This document shows positions 47,763 through 61,700 of a DNA stretch of 64,000 nucleotides, in pieces. Source of the DNA: Spodoptera frugiperda (taxonomy: Eukaryota; Arthropoda; Insecta; Lepidoptera; Noctuidae). The stretch lies in assembly GCF_023101765.2 (NCBI RefSeq), contig NC_064213.1, positions 6,634,001-6,698,000 on the forward strand, written 5' to 3'. Each line of letters opens with the position of its first letter. Position 1 is the stretch's first letter. Both the position numbers and the translations under genes were made by a program. The notes beneath the pieces were generated by a model that worked only from the letters and a program-made list of their open reading frames with translations, was not told the DNA's origin and ran no database searches.

Positions 47763-50700
47763 TGTTTACCAGTTCTGTAAAAGAAAAGTTATTTTAGATC
47801 AAGCACCAAAATAATTATCATGATTTTCGTTGGTAGTGTACCCAAAACTCTACAGCGAGGGTCAAGATTCAAAAGCTGCTTTATTAGAGGAGAAGAGGAC
47901 CGTTTTGATATATTGTGACTGTTTGAGGTCAAAATACTTATACTACAAAATACAAAATAGATAGACATTTACTAAGGACATTGTGAATCTGCAAGGTTGA
48001 TTAAGTCTTTGACTGCCAGTAGAAAACTATTGAAGGCAAATCCTCCGCTTACATTGGTCATCGGTGACCACCAAGGCGTTTAATGTGATAAAGGATAGGT
48101 ATTATATATGAATATGTTAAATATTCACTTCGACATTTTAAACATGGGTACAGTATGAACAAAATGTTTTCTGCAGTAACACGATAAATAATAAAAAAAA
48201 AAACTCAAAAAACGATACTAATGATGATAACACACGTTACATTAAACACAATTATTATTTAAAGACGAAATAAAGTCAAGGATAAAGTATTTAAGAGGAA
48301 GCTTACATAAGCATGAAGTGAGATAAAGAAATAAAAAAGTCATGATGACTTGCATTTTTTTAACAGATGTTAAGTAATGCTTGCAACTGGTAGGAAATGT
48401 TATTGTCTAAGTTGAAAGATAAAGTCATCTTCATAGTTAAATTATGTTAAGAACTACCTTCCTACCTATTTTTGTATACTCCCAGACTGTCTTTTTTCGT
48501 AATTAATTAATTATATGTCTGATTTCTTGAACGTTGAAAATGTTGAAAATAAATATATAAAATACTTGTACAAACATCTTACATTCTATCAAGCTGTGAA
48601 GCTTTTTTATAAATAGGTAACACAGAATATTTTTAATGGGATAAGCCCGCCACAACCTCCAATACCGCTGCAACTCCTGTAAGCCAGGATCTACAGTAGA
48701 TACAACCATGACAACACGGAACACTGAACCGGCGCGTCCCAGGGACATGAATGATATACATTATTAGAGGAGAAGTAAAAGAACAGAGAGTAGTTACATT
48801 TCTTCAAAAAAGAAGAATAGTTATGTTATTGCAGGGCAGATTGGTATAGTACCTATGAGGGACATTATAACTCCTATAACCTGGCAAAGTTACACACACT
48901 CTTACAGAAAACCTATAGGTTTTCCCATTACTTAGAAAATTGAGGTGAACGACACTATTGCTTCACTTGACTCAAAAGATTCCGAAAGGTTTCATTCATT
49001 AGCAGTAGAAAACGGAAGGTCAAAACCTTTTGTTTGTATTTATTACTCTTCCTAAATGGGCTCAAATTGTTTGGAAGAAATTACGTTAAAGGTCTTTTAT
49101 TTCTCAACACTTAACTTCGACAAAACCGGCTAACGGTGTAAGATATTGTAGAAAGTGCGTAAATACAAGTTAACTCTAGTATGACCCCTCAAGATCAGAT
49201 TCAATAACTATTAATCTGATACGATCGAAGAGATATCAAGTGCCGAGAAGATATATGCTTCATTACACTGATCAAGCAAGCGTTAAGCGTCTTCTTTATT
49301 TACAGGAACTATCAAAACTTAGTACAGGAGATCTGAAGTTGATAACATGAGATTTTCGAACTTAAAAAGATTTGTTTATCAGAGGGTGCTGTTGTCCGAT
49401 CACTATCAAGTTGAGTCTTCCGGCAACTGCAGGATGAGCAAAGGTGGTCGCAAATGGATTCCACTTTGTCTTTATCTTAAGGTTTAAGGTATGACGTAGC
49501 TTTGTATAAGTATACTTTTTTATGGTATAAGCCGGTAATCTATTCGCCGCCTATAGACACCCGAAACTAGAGACGTTACAAATGCATTGCCGGCCTTTTG
49601 AGGGTTAGGATTAGGAATTTAAAGGTTATTGGGGAATCGGCCTCCGATAACCCCACTCACACAACGGAACACAACGCAAGCTTTGTTTCACGTCGGTTTT
49701 CTGTGAGGCCGTGATATCCATCACTCCTGGTATACTTCCAAAATGTACCTAATGGTAACCACAATGCAACGGAGTGGGTGCGTCAATCAAACACCACACA
49801 GTAATTTTCCGAGCACCTGCAACATTTGCACTTGACACTAATAAACTACTGTTACAAGTAATCGTAAGAGCAATCTACGGTTAGCAATACACACGTGCTC
49901 TCGGACAATGACGTCAAGGTCGATGTATCAAAACATAACATACTTTCGAAGCGGTCCATCCGACAATCCAATACTTGGTGAATGTTCGAGAACACCTCTC
50001 AGAGTCAAAACACCCTAAACTAACCATCTATAAACTGTTTTCAACTTTATCGTGTTTTGTTAAAGTTCAAAATGTATTAGAGAAACAATGGTATAGCTTG
50101 ATGTGCGACTGTCTTCTTAAAACACGTAAACATTGAATAGAGTTAAGTACATCATACAAATCCAATTTTCTATCATTATTATTACATCGTCAGTTTGACT
50201 TGCGTGTTACAATATTAAGCAATTCGAGGCAAAATTTTGCTTTTTGCTCTGCTCATTTAAATAGATTATTTCCTAACACGCCTAGATGAATATTTATTGC
50301 ATATAAGTAATTTGCAAAAAATGCATGATTCATTTCATTCATTAGGTTGCTACATAGGCCAATAAAGTATGCTTATTGCTTGCTTACATTAATTTGCACT
50401 TATATTTCTCTTAAGTTAAAGGTTACCTTAAAATATCGAAGACCACAATATTTAAACAGTCTATTTATATTCTTATGAAGATGATTATTTCTGCCTTTTT
50501 AGTCAAGTGCTGTTTAGGCGTTGCTGTTGAGCAATGGGTTTTAAGTTCGATTTGAACTTGAGTGCGTCTGTGACAAATAAAACGTTTACCGTTTAATATA
50601 CGGCAATTATATAGAGTTCTCATAACAAATAATTGTCCTAAATAAATTAAACATGCATGGTTTGAAAAAAATATTTGATAAGTATCCTTTTTTTTATTAA

Positions 50701-51164
50701 ACCAACAAAAAGAAACATGCCTCTTATCAATGGACTGAAGTTCATTGATGAGTTCTGTTACGTTACCGTGATCATTCATTCATTAAGAAATTAATTAAAA
50801 TTCTACAAAAACAATAACATTAAAAAACTATTTATAATGATTACGTAAGAATCAAAATATTTGCAGTCACAAAAATGCTTGATTAAGTAGGTATGTATAT
50901 GATAAGTAGGTATCTATCTAATTGAAAAAAATAAAACCTACCCTTAGATTTTACAATCGTCCTGATAAATTATAAATGTCAAAAAAAAAGAACATTCAAA
51001 ATCCGAACCTCCTTATTTTTTGCAGTTCTTTAAAAAGTTGGTGCACCATCTCACTAAGTATTAATTTATTACATTATCACCTACCTTTTTAAAAATAATT
51101 AAGACTAATGTTTATTAAATAACATTTTAAAAATATAGGTAAACATTAAATTTAAACCACTCAC
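47763..51164. other. Probable long 5' intron of the secreted-protein gene
   Basis: No coding gene. If the non-coding exon at 51165 is correct, this is its 3.4 kb intron. It contains a reverse copy of the GCAGCGGTATGG repeat (48640-48725) and a near-full 'GCCTCTGGTGTTTC' repeat (49515-49735). The remainder is AT-rich with no visible structure. Confidence 0.4.
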
Positions 51165-51216
51165 CTCAATGTAAGTGTATCCTTAATACTCGTACAATGC
51201 AAACACAATTGAACAC
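51165..51216 (-). promoter_or_regulatory. Candidate non-coding first exon / start site
   Basis: On the minus strand a strong donor CATTGAG|GTGAGT sits at 51165. About 50 bases upstream is TGCAGTGTTCAATTGTG, an arthropod initiator-like sequence, with AT-rich TAAATTAAATAAA a little further up. The nearest downstream acceptor of a gene on that strand is at 47774, the secreted-protein gene. This is inference from signals only. Confidence 0.3.
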
Positions 51217-51537
51217 TGCACTTTATTTAATTTACAAAACACTACAAACTTCAAATTAATAAATACTTATAAGTTAAAGTATCTAAGGAAGCCGGTGTCT
51301 TGGAGTAAGGCTGGCCAACATTTGCTTGGAAGCATGGCTAAGCGAATGGTCAATGCGGTCCATCCACCTCCACTCACAAAGTTGCGCCAAATAAGTAACA
51401 TAATATTATGACAACATTGTTCCAAAACATTTATTTTTTTAGCAAGTCTGTAGTCAAGTGAAGTCAAATTATTTATTCCAATTCAACCAAAATATATACT
51501 TTTGAAATGTCAACAAATAAAAAAATAAAACATACCG

Positions 51538-51649
51538 CCGTACTCAGAGTCATTTAATGATTACTTAACCCAGTCCTTAGCAATAATTTTCGATACAAAA
51601 TCGCTACTAAGGAATAGTTTAAGTAATCATTAAATGTCTCTGGGTGCGG
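51538..51649. mobile_element. Foldback MITE inserted into another repeat
   Basis: Second copy of the CCGTACTCAGA family: starts CCGTACTCAGAGTCATTTAA and ends TAAATGTCTCTGGGTGCGG. It interrupts a repeat whose intact relative is at 63770-63990. The left part (TTTTGAAATGTCAAC) is before it, and the right part (CAGTCTGTCCGTCAGAGAAG, TTCGAATGGAGACGAACG) after it. Confidence 0.7.
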
Positions 51650-52469
51650 CAGATAGTCTCTCAGTCTGTCCGTCAGAGAAGCTACATAGGTGCTCGTTTC
51701 GAAGTGTAGCTTCGAATGGAGACGAACGAAGAAGAAACTCCATTCGTTCCTCTTTTAAAAAATACATGTTTACAATTTCTCTGATACATTTTGTAGCTAC
51801 GGGATACCTTAAATATGTCCTGTGGTAATAAAGACGACATGTGTACATAACTATGCAGTATAGAAGGAGTAAGGACCTCTATTAATAGTGGCAGGTACTC
51901 TTAAGTTACATAATGTATAACATATAACAGTATTTTGCGAAAGCGATGCAAAAATATTCGCACTAGTCCATTGGTACCCATGTGTTAATAGCTTAGGTAT
52001 ATAGGTACAATACATACATACTTACTTGTTTTATGGCCACCTAAGTAAATAAGTATCTAACATTGATGTTTTCGTAACATCAATTATAGATTACCTTCAG
52101 TGCACATAATAATATGTTGTGGCTAACATAACTATACAATATATTTTCAAACCTTGCTTGGGAGGCCTTGCAGTAATGTAATGTAATGAGTCATAATAAA
52201 TTGCTAAATCATATCTTTTTCTATTACTCTTTTAAATAAATAAAATTTACTGGTGACTCAAGGATTATTTTCGCTCTACATACTGTACTAAAAATAGAAT
52301 GCATTGCATTTTATTTTATTTATATGCACTGAAAGTAAAACAACGGCATTATCTTAGAATTAAAGATTACGCCACAGATACAACTCGAGATATTCTTAAA
52401 GATAAATTAAATTACAGGTTTATAAAACGTGCACAATGCATTTTAACCGATGTAAAGAGCTTTTTACCG

Positions 52470-52564
52470 CCGTACTCAGAGTTATTTAATAGTTACTTAA
52501 CCTTAGCAATTGTTGTCCATACAAAATTATTACTAAGGAATAGTTTAAGTCATCATTAAATATC
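52470..52564. mobile_element. Foldback MITE, third copy
   Basis: Starts CCGTACTCAGAGTTATTTAA and shows the shared CCTTAGCAATTGTT and TTACTAAGGAATAGTTTAAG centre; the right end is degraded (TTAAATATCTTTAAC). Confidence 0.6.
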
Positions 52565-53398
52565 TTTAACAGTTAGTCTTGTTTATTATATTACTAGCGA
52601 CCCGCCGCAGCTTCACATGGATGCAATGGTGATATATTATACATATGAAGATTCCTCTTGAATCACTTTATCCATTAAAAAGAACCGCATCAAAATCCGT
52701 TGCGTAGTTTTAAAGATTTAAGCATACAACGGGCCATAGGGACAGAGAAAGAGACTTTGTTTTATACTATTTATGTAGTGTTTATACATACTCGGCTCGT
52801 CGATTAAATACACACATAGAACGTGCTCAAATTGAACCCTCAACCGCTAGATTTACCTACATTGTGGAGCCTCCACAGCTATTACGCCAACTGTGCAGTA
52901 ACCAAGTTTAAAACAAGAGCCAACCGCACAGTGGTCACAAACACATTTTGCCGTATCAATAAAAACCTGATAACAATTATAACTTAAAACCGATAAATAT
53001 CACATGTCATGTCCATGGTGCAAAAACCTCTAAAACACATTTAATTTTTTAACCGTCAAAGGGTACCAGCTAACAGCGTAATAACATGCTGTGTCATGAA
53101 CAAAACCGTTGATTTACGTTTCATTACCGTGTCTCTAGCATTTATAGCACCTATATTACAATGGTATGCTGTAGATCAGATTAACTAGTAATGCCAGTAA
53201 ACAAATTAGCTAAAGTACTACCTTTGTAGCTAATTATTAAATGCATAATTGATATGGCCAAAGGGCTTTGACGTTTCTATGTAGGTTGTATTTACAACAA
53301 GCATGATACACTTCAGTAGCCGCGTGGTGACGACGGAGTAGGATACATCTGTCATCACCTCTACTCTTCCGGGTACCGTAAGAGCTGACTGAGGGGCT

Positions 53399-53637
53399 AA
53401 GGGCCGCCATACACGGACTGCTTAAAGCAGTCAGGATTGACTCCTTCAAGCTACGGCTACAGACTTCTATTTACGCTGTACGAATATGCACGTGCATATG
53501 TATGACGGCTTGAGCTTAACTGCTGGAGCAGTTAGGTGTAATTGGCAGCTTTAAGCAGTTGACTAACTAATGCAAGAGCGATCTGTGTGTGTGTATCACT
53601 GAGTAACTGCTCGAGCAATCCATATATGGCGGCTCTA
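53399..53637. mobile_element. MITE with repeated CTGCT..AGCAG palindromes
   Basis: A ~239 bp element with ends GGGCCGCCATACACGGACTG and AGCAATCCATATATGGCGGC, which are near-complements. Inside, variants of a short palindrome recur: CTGCTTAAAGCAG (53418), AACTGCTGGAGCAGTT (53518), AGCTTTAAGCAGTTG (53549) and AACTGCTCGAGCAAT (53614). Non-coding. Confidence 0.65.
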
Positions 53638-54282
53638 AAGTGTGATAGAAACCGGACAGTGCTCTGATCAACCTGGACTTTTTATAGTTACTGTGACCTT
53701 CAATACGCCTGCGAATCTTGGAGGTTATGCCAAATCGTCAAGTAGAGCAAGCCTTTAGTCTAGCAGTGGACTGTCACGCGTTGTTAACATTGATGACACG
53801 TTTCATGTGGAAGTGTACCTCACGCAGATTCACATCAAACCTTTGCTAAGACCTCAACTAATATGAAATTACGCGTTATTTCGTTACTGGACTTATTATC
53901 AAAGGTAAGCAATGAAATCGCAATTAACGATATTACAAAATAATTTATATCTTTGGAAATAAAATAAGAGGCGAGGTGTAATTCCATTGATGTTTAGTAA
54001 TACGTTAATTGGCAGTGAGTGAAGTGGAATATTAATTAAAAATTGATCTATTACACCTCCAATAATCCTAATGGAAAATAACTCAGACGGAAAGAACCGT
54101 AAGTAATCACAATAAAACAACAATATGCATGTAATATCAATGTTAATATTTTAGTAAATGACGCATGTGATGTGTAAACGTTCCTGTCCAAATATATTAA
54201 CAAAAATATTATAATAACATGTGTAATCTGAATAGAATGTTACACATAACAGTTTCATTGTCTTATGCATATTAGTTTACGC

Positions 54283-54400
54283 AACGGCGCGTGACCACGG
54301 GCCGGCGCGGGCCATGCCGACGGCGTCTACCTGACGCGAGTGACGCGATGGGGAAAGGACGTCAGAACTGACCACAGCACCACCGAACCAGCTTCTGTGG
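54283..54400. other. GC-rich island in AT-rich spacer
   Basis: The stretch ACGCAACGGCGCGTGACCAC, GGGCCGGCGCGGGCCATGCC, GACGCGAGTGACGCGATGGG stands out strongly from its surroundings in GC content and CpG number. Both strands contain stops within it, so it is not a long coding exon. It might be a promoter or non-coding exon of an unidentified transcript. Confidence 0.35.
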
Positions 54401-55225
54401 ATGCAATAACATGTCTTGGTAATGTTACAATGATTTTGTCGTAATTTCTGCTCTACTATCGAATTTGGTCAAAAGTTATTGCGATAAGTTCATAGTGCGA
54501 AATTCTCACACCGTTCCATTTATCGCCTGTGACTTTCAAATGATATAATGGTGGTTGCATTGTGTTCTAAGCTGGGATTTATTGAATTGTATGAATTTGT
54601 AACAATCTATAATTTGCATAGCTGGCTATAGTGCAAATCTAGAACAAAAAAAACTTGAAACTTCTACCAACAGTATTAGGAACAGGTTCTAACCACAAGA
54701 GTAGTTATGATGAGCTATATTTATCTCTACTTACTTAATAGCCTTTTACATAATTACATAAAATGATCTTTACAGAAATTGTTTATGCTTTGACGGTACT
54801 TCACGTATATTATGTAAATACTATATAGCATCAATAATCAATGCGTTGCAGCATTTATGAAGGGATAACATGCATTAACTTATACCCACTTTAAACCATC
54901 TTAAGCTTAATGTATTTATATCTACTAGTCGCTAATATTACCAATCGTCTTTAGAACGACAAATTAATATGAAATAGAAAAGCATTGCAATATTACAACA
55001 TTGTTAAAATTCCACAGTCTAGTGAACGTAGGCGGATTCCGAGATGATCAAATTGTTTGGCAATAAGTTTTGCAAGTGTGATGCGAGTTCGATCGTAGTG
55101 CCTACATTTATACCCGGAGACTGATCTTTAGTGATATGACTAAATTATTAGTTTCGTCAATTTTTTCTAGTATTTTAGCATATAATTTTATTCTAGAACT
55201 GATCATTTTTTTAACTTGACTTTAC

Positions 55226-55418
55226 CGTACGGTTGGCGCGGTAGCTGGGCAACTGGATGCCACGCAACTTGTAGCGGTTTCGATACTCGCAGGGAGCAAC
55301 TCTATTTTGTGATCCACAAATTGTTGTTTTGTGGGTAATATGTGTATGTGAACTTATATGTTTGTAAATGTTTTCACGACACAGGAGGAAATTCTAATGT
55401 GGGGCAACGAATCGAATT
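55226..55418 (+). mobile_element. tRNA-derived SINE
   Basis: Head ACGGTTGGCGCGGTAGCTGG, a B-box-like region now degraded, body GATCCACAAATTGTTGTTTT, end GTGGGGCAACG. Same family as 20588-20785 and 59084-59265. Confidence 0.8.
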
Positions 55419-55764
55419 AAAAAAAGTTGTTGCTAACAAACAACACCAACAATTTTAGATTTCGACCTTGAACTAAGACTCCATAAAATGTAGTGCTGTT
55501 GTCGACTTTCAACGACATAAAAGTGTAGCTATCAATTATATTTTATCTTTTTCCAATCAATAGTCACTAATACACGAGAGGAATCGATCAATCACAGCAA
55601 TTAACCCCACATCAAAGCTAGATGTTATCAACAAATAGAATATTTAACGACTGCTGTTTATTTTCCCATAAATACAAAATTAAAAAACAGGTTACACTAA
55701 ACAATGTACCTGTCTCAGATTGTTTGTTTAGTTTGTCAAAAGTAGTCAGACTAGTCGAGTCACA

Positions 55765-58700
55765 ATGGAAAAAAGATCGGAAAATGCGCATGATTTTGCA
55801 TATCGTCGTCATTTGCGCAGGCGAGCTCCGGGGCCAAGCCGATTAGAAATATTAAAGGCCAGTATCAAGACAGTCAGCAAAGAGTACTGCGAAGAGTCAT
55901 CAATTTGCGGGTTGAAGCACCTCGTTGACGAGACCACGCCGGCAATTGAAAGGTATGTGCTCATAATCCTACGTAAGAACATGTTTTACGAAATAGGTGG
56001 GTTAAATACTTGGATTATATTATTGCTCGTTTTAATAACGAGCTCTGCTTACTTATCTTGAACTTGTCCAGCAGGCTCTCGCAAGGCGTGTTTGCAATTA
56101 TTGCTGTCTTATAGTGGACAGGCTAGTTACATCATTTGAGATCACTCCTTGTTATATCGCTAAGTTGTAAATCTTATGTTAAATTAGCTCCTTCCAGCGG
56201 CTTCGCCCGTGTTCCCGTGGGATAAAAATCCCAAGTCAGCTCATACCCTGTCTGCATACCACATCAAAATCCGTTCAGTAGTTTCAACGTGATTGACGGA
56301 CAAATATCCAAACAAACAAACTTTCACATTTATAATATTAGTGTGTAAACATTTTGTATAAAGTAACTGTTACTGTTCAAAGTAGGTATATAACAACCAC
56401 GTTTTTTTATACCACGACGGTGGCAATGGCAAGATAGCACACAGCCCACCTGAGTACCTGTTCCTGTCGCAATTAATGGTCGAAACACGGTTTACGTTGA
56501 CCTAGGTTATGCGCTATGTAATTTGGCCGACCGGTGAATTAACTAGCAATTACTTCTCTTCGAATGAGGCGGTCCATACTCATTCATAACTATTTTGAAA
56601 ACTAATGAGCATGCACGTTTTTGTATCTCATATACGTTTTGACCCGTGAGGGCTCTGGAGCAGGTCTACTAAGAGGTTTCGGTGCTCCTTACAGGTGTAG
56701 AGGGTGGCCAACGGGGTGGTTTTAATAAGGTAAAATACCCAACTCCCTAGTTTTTTATCCCCAAAAAGCTAGGCGCCTTTTGAAGGTACCCCCATGTCAT
56801 CAAATTAAAAAAGTAGATTTTGATGTCCATCAAGTAACTTAGCTACTAAAGGTAACTAAAGATTTTATTACTACTTTCAAAATATATTCTATCTACAGGA
56901 TCATTTGGAGCATAACAATAGTGGTTGGACTAATTGGCTCCGTGTCACTGGTGTGGGTGACCTTCAACAAGTACTATAGCGCGCCCCTGGTGACCACGCA
57001 GTCCCCTGAGGGTGTCTCCGTGAGCGAGATCCTATTTCCAGCCGTTGGGATCTGCACGAACAATAGGATCAGTAAACGTGCTGCTACAGACCTTGCTAAG
57101 CGTTTGTAAGTTTGATAATAGTAAAAATATGCAGTTGTGTCACTTTGAATCAATTGTTTTTTTCACTGATCTCTTTAATGCGGGACAATATTTAAAAGTA
57201 AAGTGCGTTTAGAAGGTTAAAAAATGACTTTGTAAAATCTGGTGTGTATATAAATTACGCCAACCCGCATTGACCAAGCGTGGTAATTAATGCTCAAACC
57301 TTCTTTGTCTATAAATAGGCCTTTGGTCAGCAGTGGCCACTTATAGGCTGTTGATGTGTGAGGGCCTTTGGTCAGCAGTGGCCACTTATAGGCTGTTGAT
57401 GTGTGATATGATGTGCTATGAAATATATGTTACACATTTAACGCAGACCTAAAACCCTGAAACAATACGTAATTTGAGAATCACGCCAGCAGTTTTTGCT
57501 TTGTACGCGAATCGCAATTTTTAATACGTTGTACAACAGTCCTACTTACTAAGGTCTTTTTTGGTTCTAGACTGAAAGCAGAACGCAACAAGAATTACAC
57601 AGAAGAGCAGATGATGACCCTTCTCTACGGCCTGGGCCAGTTATATTGGCTGGGCTCGGATATCAAGAAGGAGTCCACCATGGAATTGCACTATGCTCTC
57701 GGCGAATATGATGTTCACACCCTCATGCGCAGTGTAAATATTTTTTTAATTTGATATCATACATACATAATGAAATTTTTAGTTTAGGTTTTCATGTTAT
57801 AAGCGGGTAAACGAGCAGATGGATCACCTCATGGTAAGCAATCGCCGCTGCCCATGGACACCCGAAACATCAGAGGCGTTACATGTGCGTTACCGGTCTT
57901 TTGGGGTTTAGGAATTTAAGAGTTGTTAAGGAATCGGATTTTCGAAAGACTGGGAAGGGGGGTAATTGGGTCTCCGGTAACCTCACTAGCGTTGTTCGCG
58001 TCGGTTTTCTGTGGGGCCGTGGTATCACTATGTTTACCACGATTTCAATTTTTATGAGTAAGATCATTGAAACATGTTATGGTCGACGATTTTTAATCCA
58101 ATTAATCTCATCTAAAGATTTGATCGTGTTGAAGCTATGGAGCAATAAGATTATTTGTTGTAATATTAAAAGCTCTAGAAGGATTCTTTAAAAGACGTCT
58201 ACGATTTTTAAACCGTTACCCATTTTACTACACGTACTTACCTAATAATTCCATTAACTTTGTGCTTCTATCTGTCAGCTAACACCGAAGTGCGAGCAAC
58301 TGTTGGTCAGTTGTTTATGGGACACAGCTCCGGTGCATTGTCTGAAGCTGTTCGACTTTCGGCTCACTATGAACGGCTACTGCTGCACTTTCAACTACTT
58401 GCGACTGTACGACTCTATATTCCAAGAGTATGTAATTTTTATTTTTATAATAATTTATTGTGACTGCCTTTTAAAGCATTGCACTGCCGAAAGAAAACTG
58501 TTGAAGACAAATCCGGTAAGCGTCGGTCACCATTGTTCACCGCACAAAACAAATAAACTTTTATCTGTTCTGTGGTTCGACGTGGCGGGTAACGTGTTAA
58601 GCAGGAGAAGGAACGGAGTGGTTTTAAGCCAGTGCCTCTCGCTTCGTCCAAGGCGGGAGAAGGCATTGGATGTTGTTACCCTTCATAAAAAGATAGTTAG

Positions 58701-61700
58701 AGGTCTCGGATTCGATGCCTGGGTTTAGCAAAGCATTTTATTGGCTTTTCAGTTTTTATGAAATTTTTGTTTTTGGTAAGGCAACCTAGTGGGTGCTTGG
58801 TTGGTTACCTATCTAATTTTTCTTCTTTCGTTTCTATTACCTAAATAAATGCTATTTGTTTATTTATTTTTCAGCAAAACAAGCAACACGAGAACAATAA
58901 ACATGTACAGATACGGCAACAAATCTTCGTTTGATTTCGACCAAGGACTTAAAGTTTTGTTACGTCTCAATGAAAGTGATGATTTCTTCTACAACATACC
59001 GTTGCAAGGCGCTCAGGTACCTACTGTTTTAAATTTTTGTAGATTTTTTGTGTAATACAATAAAAATGGGATCAATTGGATTGACAGCACGGTTGGCGCG
59101 GTGGCTGGGCAACCGGCTGTCGCGTAACGTGTAGCGGGTCCGATTCCTGCACGGAGCAACTCCTTTATGTGATCCACAAATTGTTGTTTCGGATCTGGGT
59201 GTCATGTGTATTTTTATAAACGCACCCACGACACAGTAGAAAATCCTAGTGTGAGGCTATCTTTTTTTTATTGTAGTTGCAGTTCTCCGATGCATATGAC
59301 TTTCCTGACTCCCCAAGTGGCAGCTTCGCTATGCAAATCATCAGTCCTAGTGTTGAAGTAAGTATTACAAGGCTTTGGTTCATTATTTCGAATGGCAACA
59401 TTAAATTATATCACGCACTTTATTCCACAAAGTCACTCAATAGGAATATAACACAAAAATTATGATTCAAATCGGTACAGTGGTATAGGCATAAAGAAGG
59501 GACAGAAACGTGAGTAACTTCATTTATATAATTGACTCGGCTCCTTTTGGTTATAGCGTGATGTTTTATATCTCATGGCTTTTCTCGATAAATGCACTAT
59601 CTAACACAAAAAATAATTATGCAAACCGGAGTTTAGCGCGTTCAAACAAATTCTTTAGTTTTATACTCGTATATTAGTATAGAAGTATATGATATACATA
59701 GACTGAACTTGGTCTATTCGAAAACGCGCTTGTAATCCTTTAAACAACGAAAAATCTTTTATTTTTAATTCAAAACTTTTTCAAATTACATTCATGTTAA
59801 TTTAAAAATAATATACGCATTAAAGCCTAAAAGTATTTAAGTTACGTTCAAATATATGGGTTTCCCTTTTCACTTCGGTACCCTAAAAATAACTTTCCAG
59901 AACAATGAGCACTCGCATGAATGGGCAACGCTTAAAGTTATGTTCTTTAAACTCCATTCATGTGTATTTTATTATCCATAATGGTTGGAATGTATAAAAA
60001 TGCATTAATTTTAATGTAACACCCATTTTTCTGCTATCGTATAAGTCCTGAATATTTCGACGATTGAAAAGCTCAATAGCGTACTTCGTTTGAAAGGGAA
60101 CAATCTGTACTAATGTAGTAGTATAAGACTCAGGTGTTTTATATTACATCGTAACATGAAACTTTATAACCCATGAAAGGAAAGGCAGAGGTCTTCATAT
60201 AATATCAACTTAACTTTTCATCAGTTGTGTTATGAATGAGTTTCGTAATAGGGCCTGCCAGGAATCACATCACACTAATATTATTAGTGTGGGAGAGCCA
60301 TGCTTTGGCTACCCCCCTTCCCAAACTTTCCAATCCCCGATTCTCTGACAACCCTTAAATTCCTAACCACCAAAACGCCGGCAACGCATTTGTAACGCCT
60401 CTGGTGTTTCGGATGTGCATGGGCAGCGGCGATTACTTACCATCATCAGGTGATCCACAGGCTTATACCATAAAAAGATTTGAAAGTTTGTTTGTTTGTC
60501 TGTCTATCACGCTGAAACCACAGAATGGATTTTAATGAAATTTGGATATGAGCTGATATGGATGATAGGATACTTTTTATCCTACGGGAACGCAAGCCAA
60601 GGCGCTGGCAGAATCTAGTGTGTTACAAAAAAATATTAATGTTACAGATGACTGTACTAGTAACAGCGAGCATAACAAAGGCGTCTCGAGATATTCAGCA
60701 CGTTCCGATAAAATTGCGGAAATGTAGATTCTACGACGAATCCTCGTATCTTCCATTCTACACGTACAGCGATTGCATGCTGAAGTGTAGGATGGAATTC
60801 CTATTGGACAATTGTAACTGCACTCCGTTCAATATGCCCAAGATGGAATATGTTAGGACTTGTAACATGAAAGATGTGCCGTGTTTACAACAGTATTATG
60901 GTAAGTATAATGGTTCAAATTTAATGAAAATTTAAATATACCGTATTTGTACAATGCCTGCGTAGTATCTGAAAATTCAGACTTCTTGTTTAATCGACAA
61001 CGAAGTTATAGGCGGTCGAAATTGGCCTGAATGGCTTCGAGAAAAGGATGGTGCCGCTTTTTTTTTGCTCGACTTGGCGGGGGCACTGCCGTGCCTCTAG
61101 ATTCCTTTTTTAGCCCGGTCAAAATAGACGAAATTAAGTCGCAACCTAGACATAATTCGCATAGAGCTGAAAATTGGCATAGATGTTAACTACATTATTA
61201 TAAACAAAATGTCAAAAATCCCCCCTTTTCTAAAGGAAATATTCTAGACAAAATTACGGTTATTTCCATTTTTATCGAAAACTGTATATGGTCGAATATA
61301 TCCCACCCAAAACATAGATGTGAAAGGATGCCAAGTTCGATAATATTGGAATGCTTCGCCTATAAAAGAAGTGAGATCTAAATAATATGCTGAAATACAC
61401 AGAACTCAGTTAAAAATGATATAACAAGTTGTATGCAAGTTTTCACACACTATATGTTATAAACTGAGTTAAACGCAATGAGTCAAGAATATAATTTTCT
61501 ATTAAAACTTGCCAAGTTATATCATTTTAAACTGAAATCTGTGTATGGAACTTGTACTTAAAAAGATCTCAATTCTTTTATAGGCGATGCACTGTTCCAA
61601 TATTAGCGAGCGAACTTGGCATCCTTTCACATTTATGTTTTGGGTGGGATTTCATTTATTTTTGTAAGGTTTATTTTCTTTTTTTCTTATTTTACTTTAC

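Larger units (their letters stand above)
51217..55764. other. Repeat-rich spacer before pickpocket 3
   Basis: No coding gene supported. Contents: a retrotransposon-like repeat (51445-51860) broken by a foldback MITE, another foldback copy (52470-52564), a non-LTR-like fragment (52600-52770), a MITE with CTGCT palindromes (53399-53637), a GC-rich island (54283-54400) and a SINE (55226-55418). Open frames within it are short and repeat-derived. Confidence 0.5.

Noticed and set aside
52299..52559. 86-codon + strand frame
   Set aside because: Runs into a foldback MITE copy; the remainder has no motif beyond a vague resemblance to retroelement ends.
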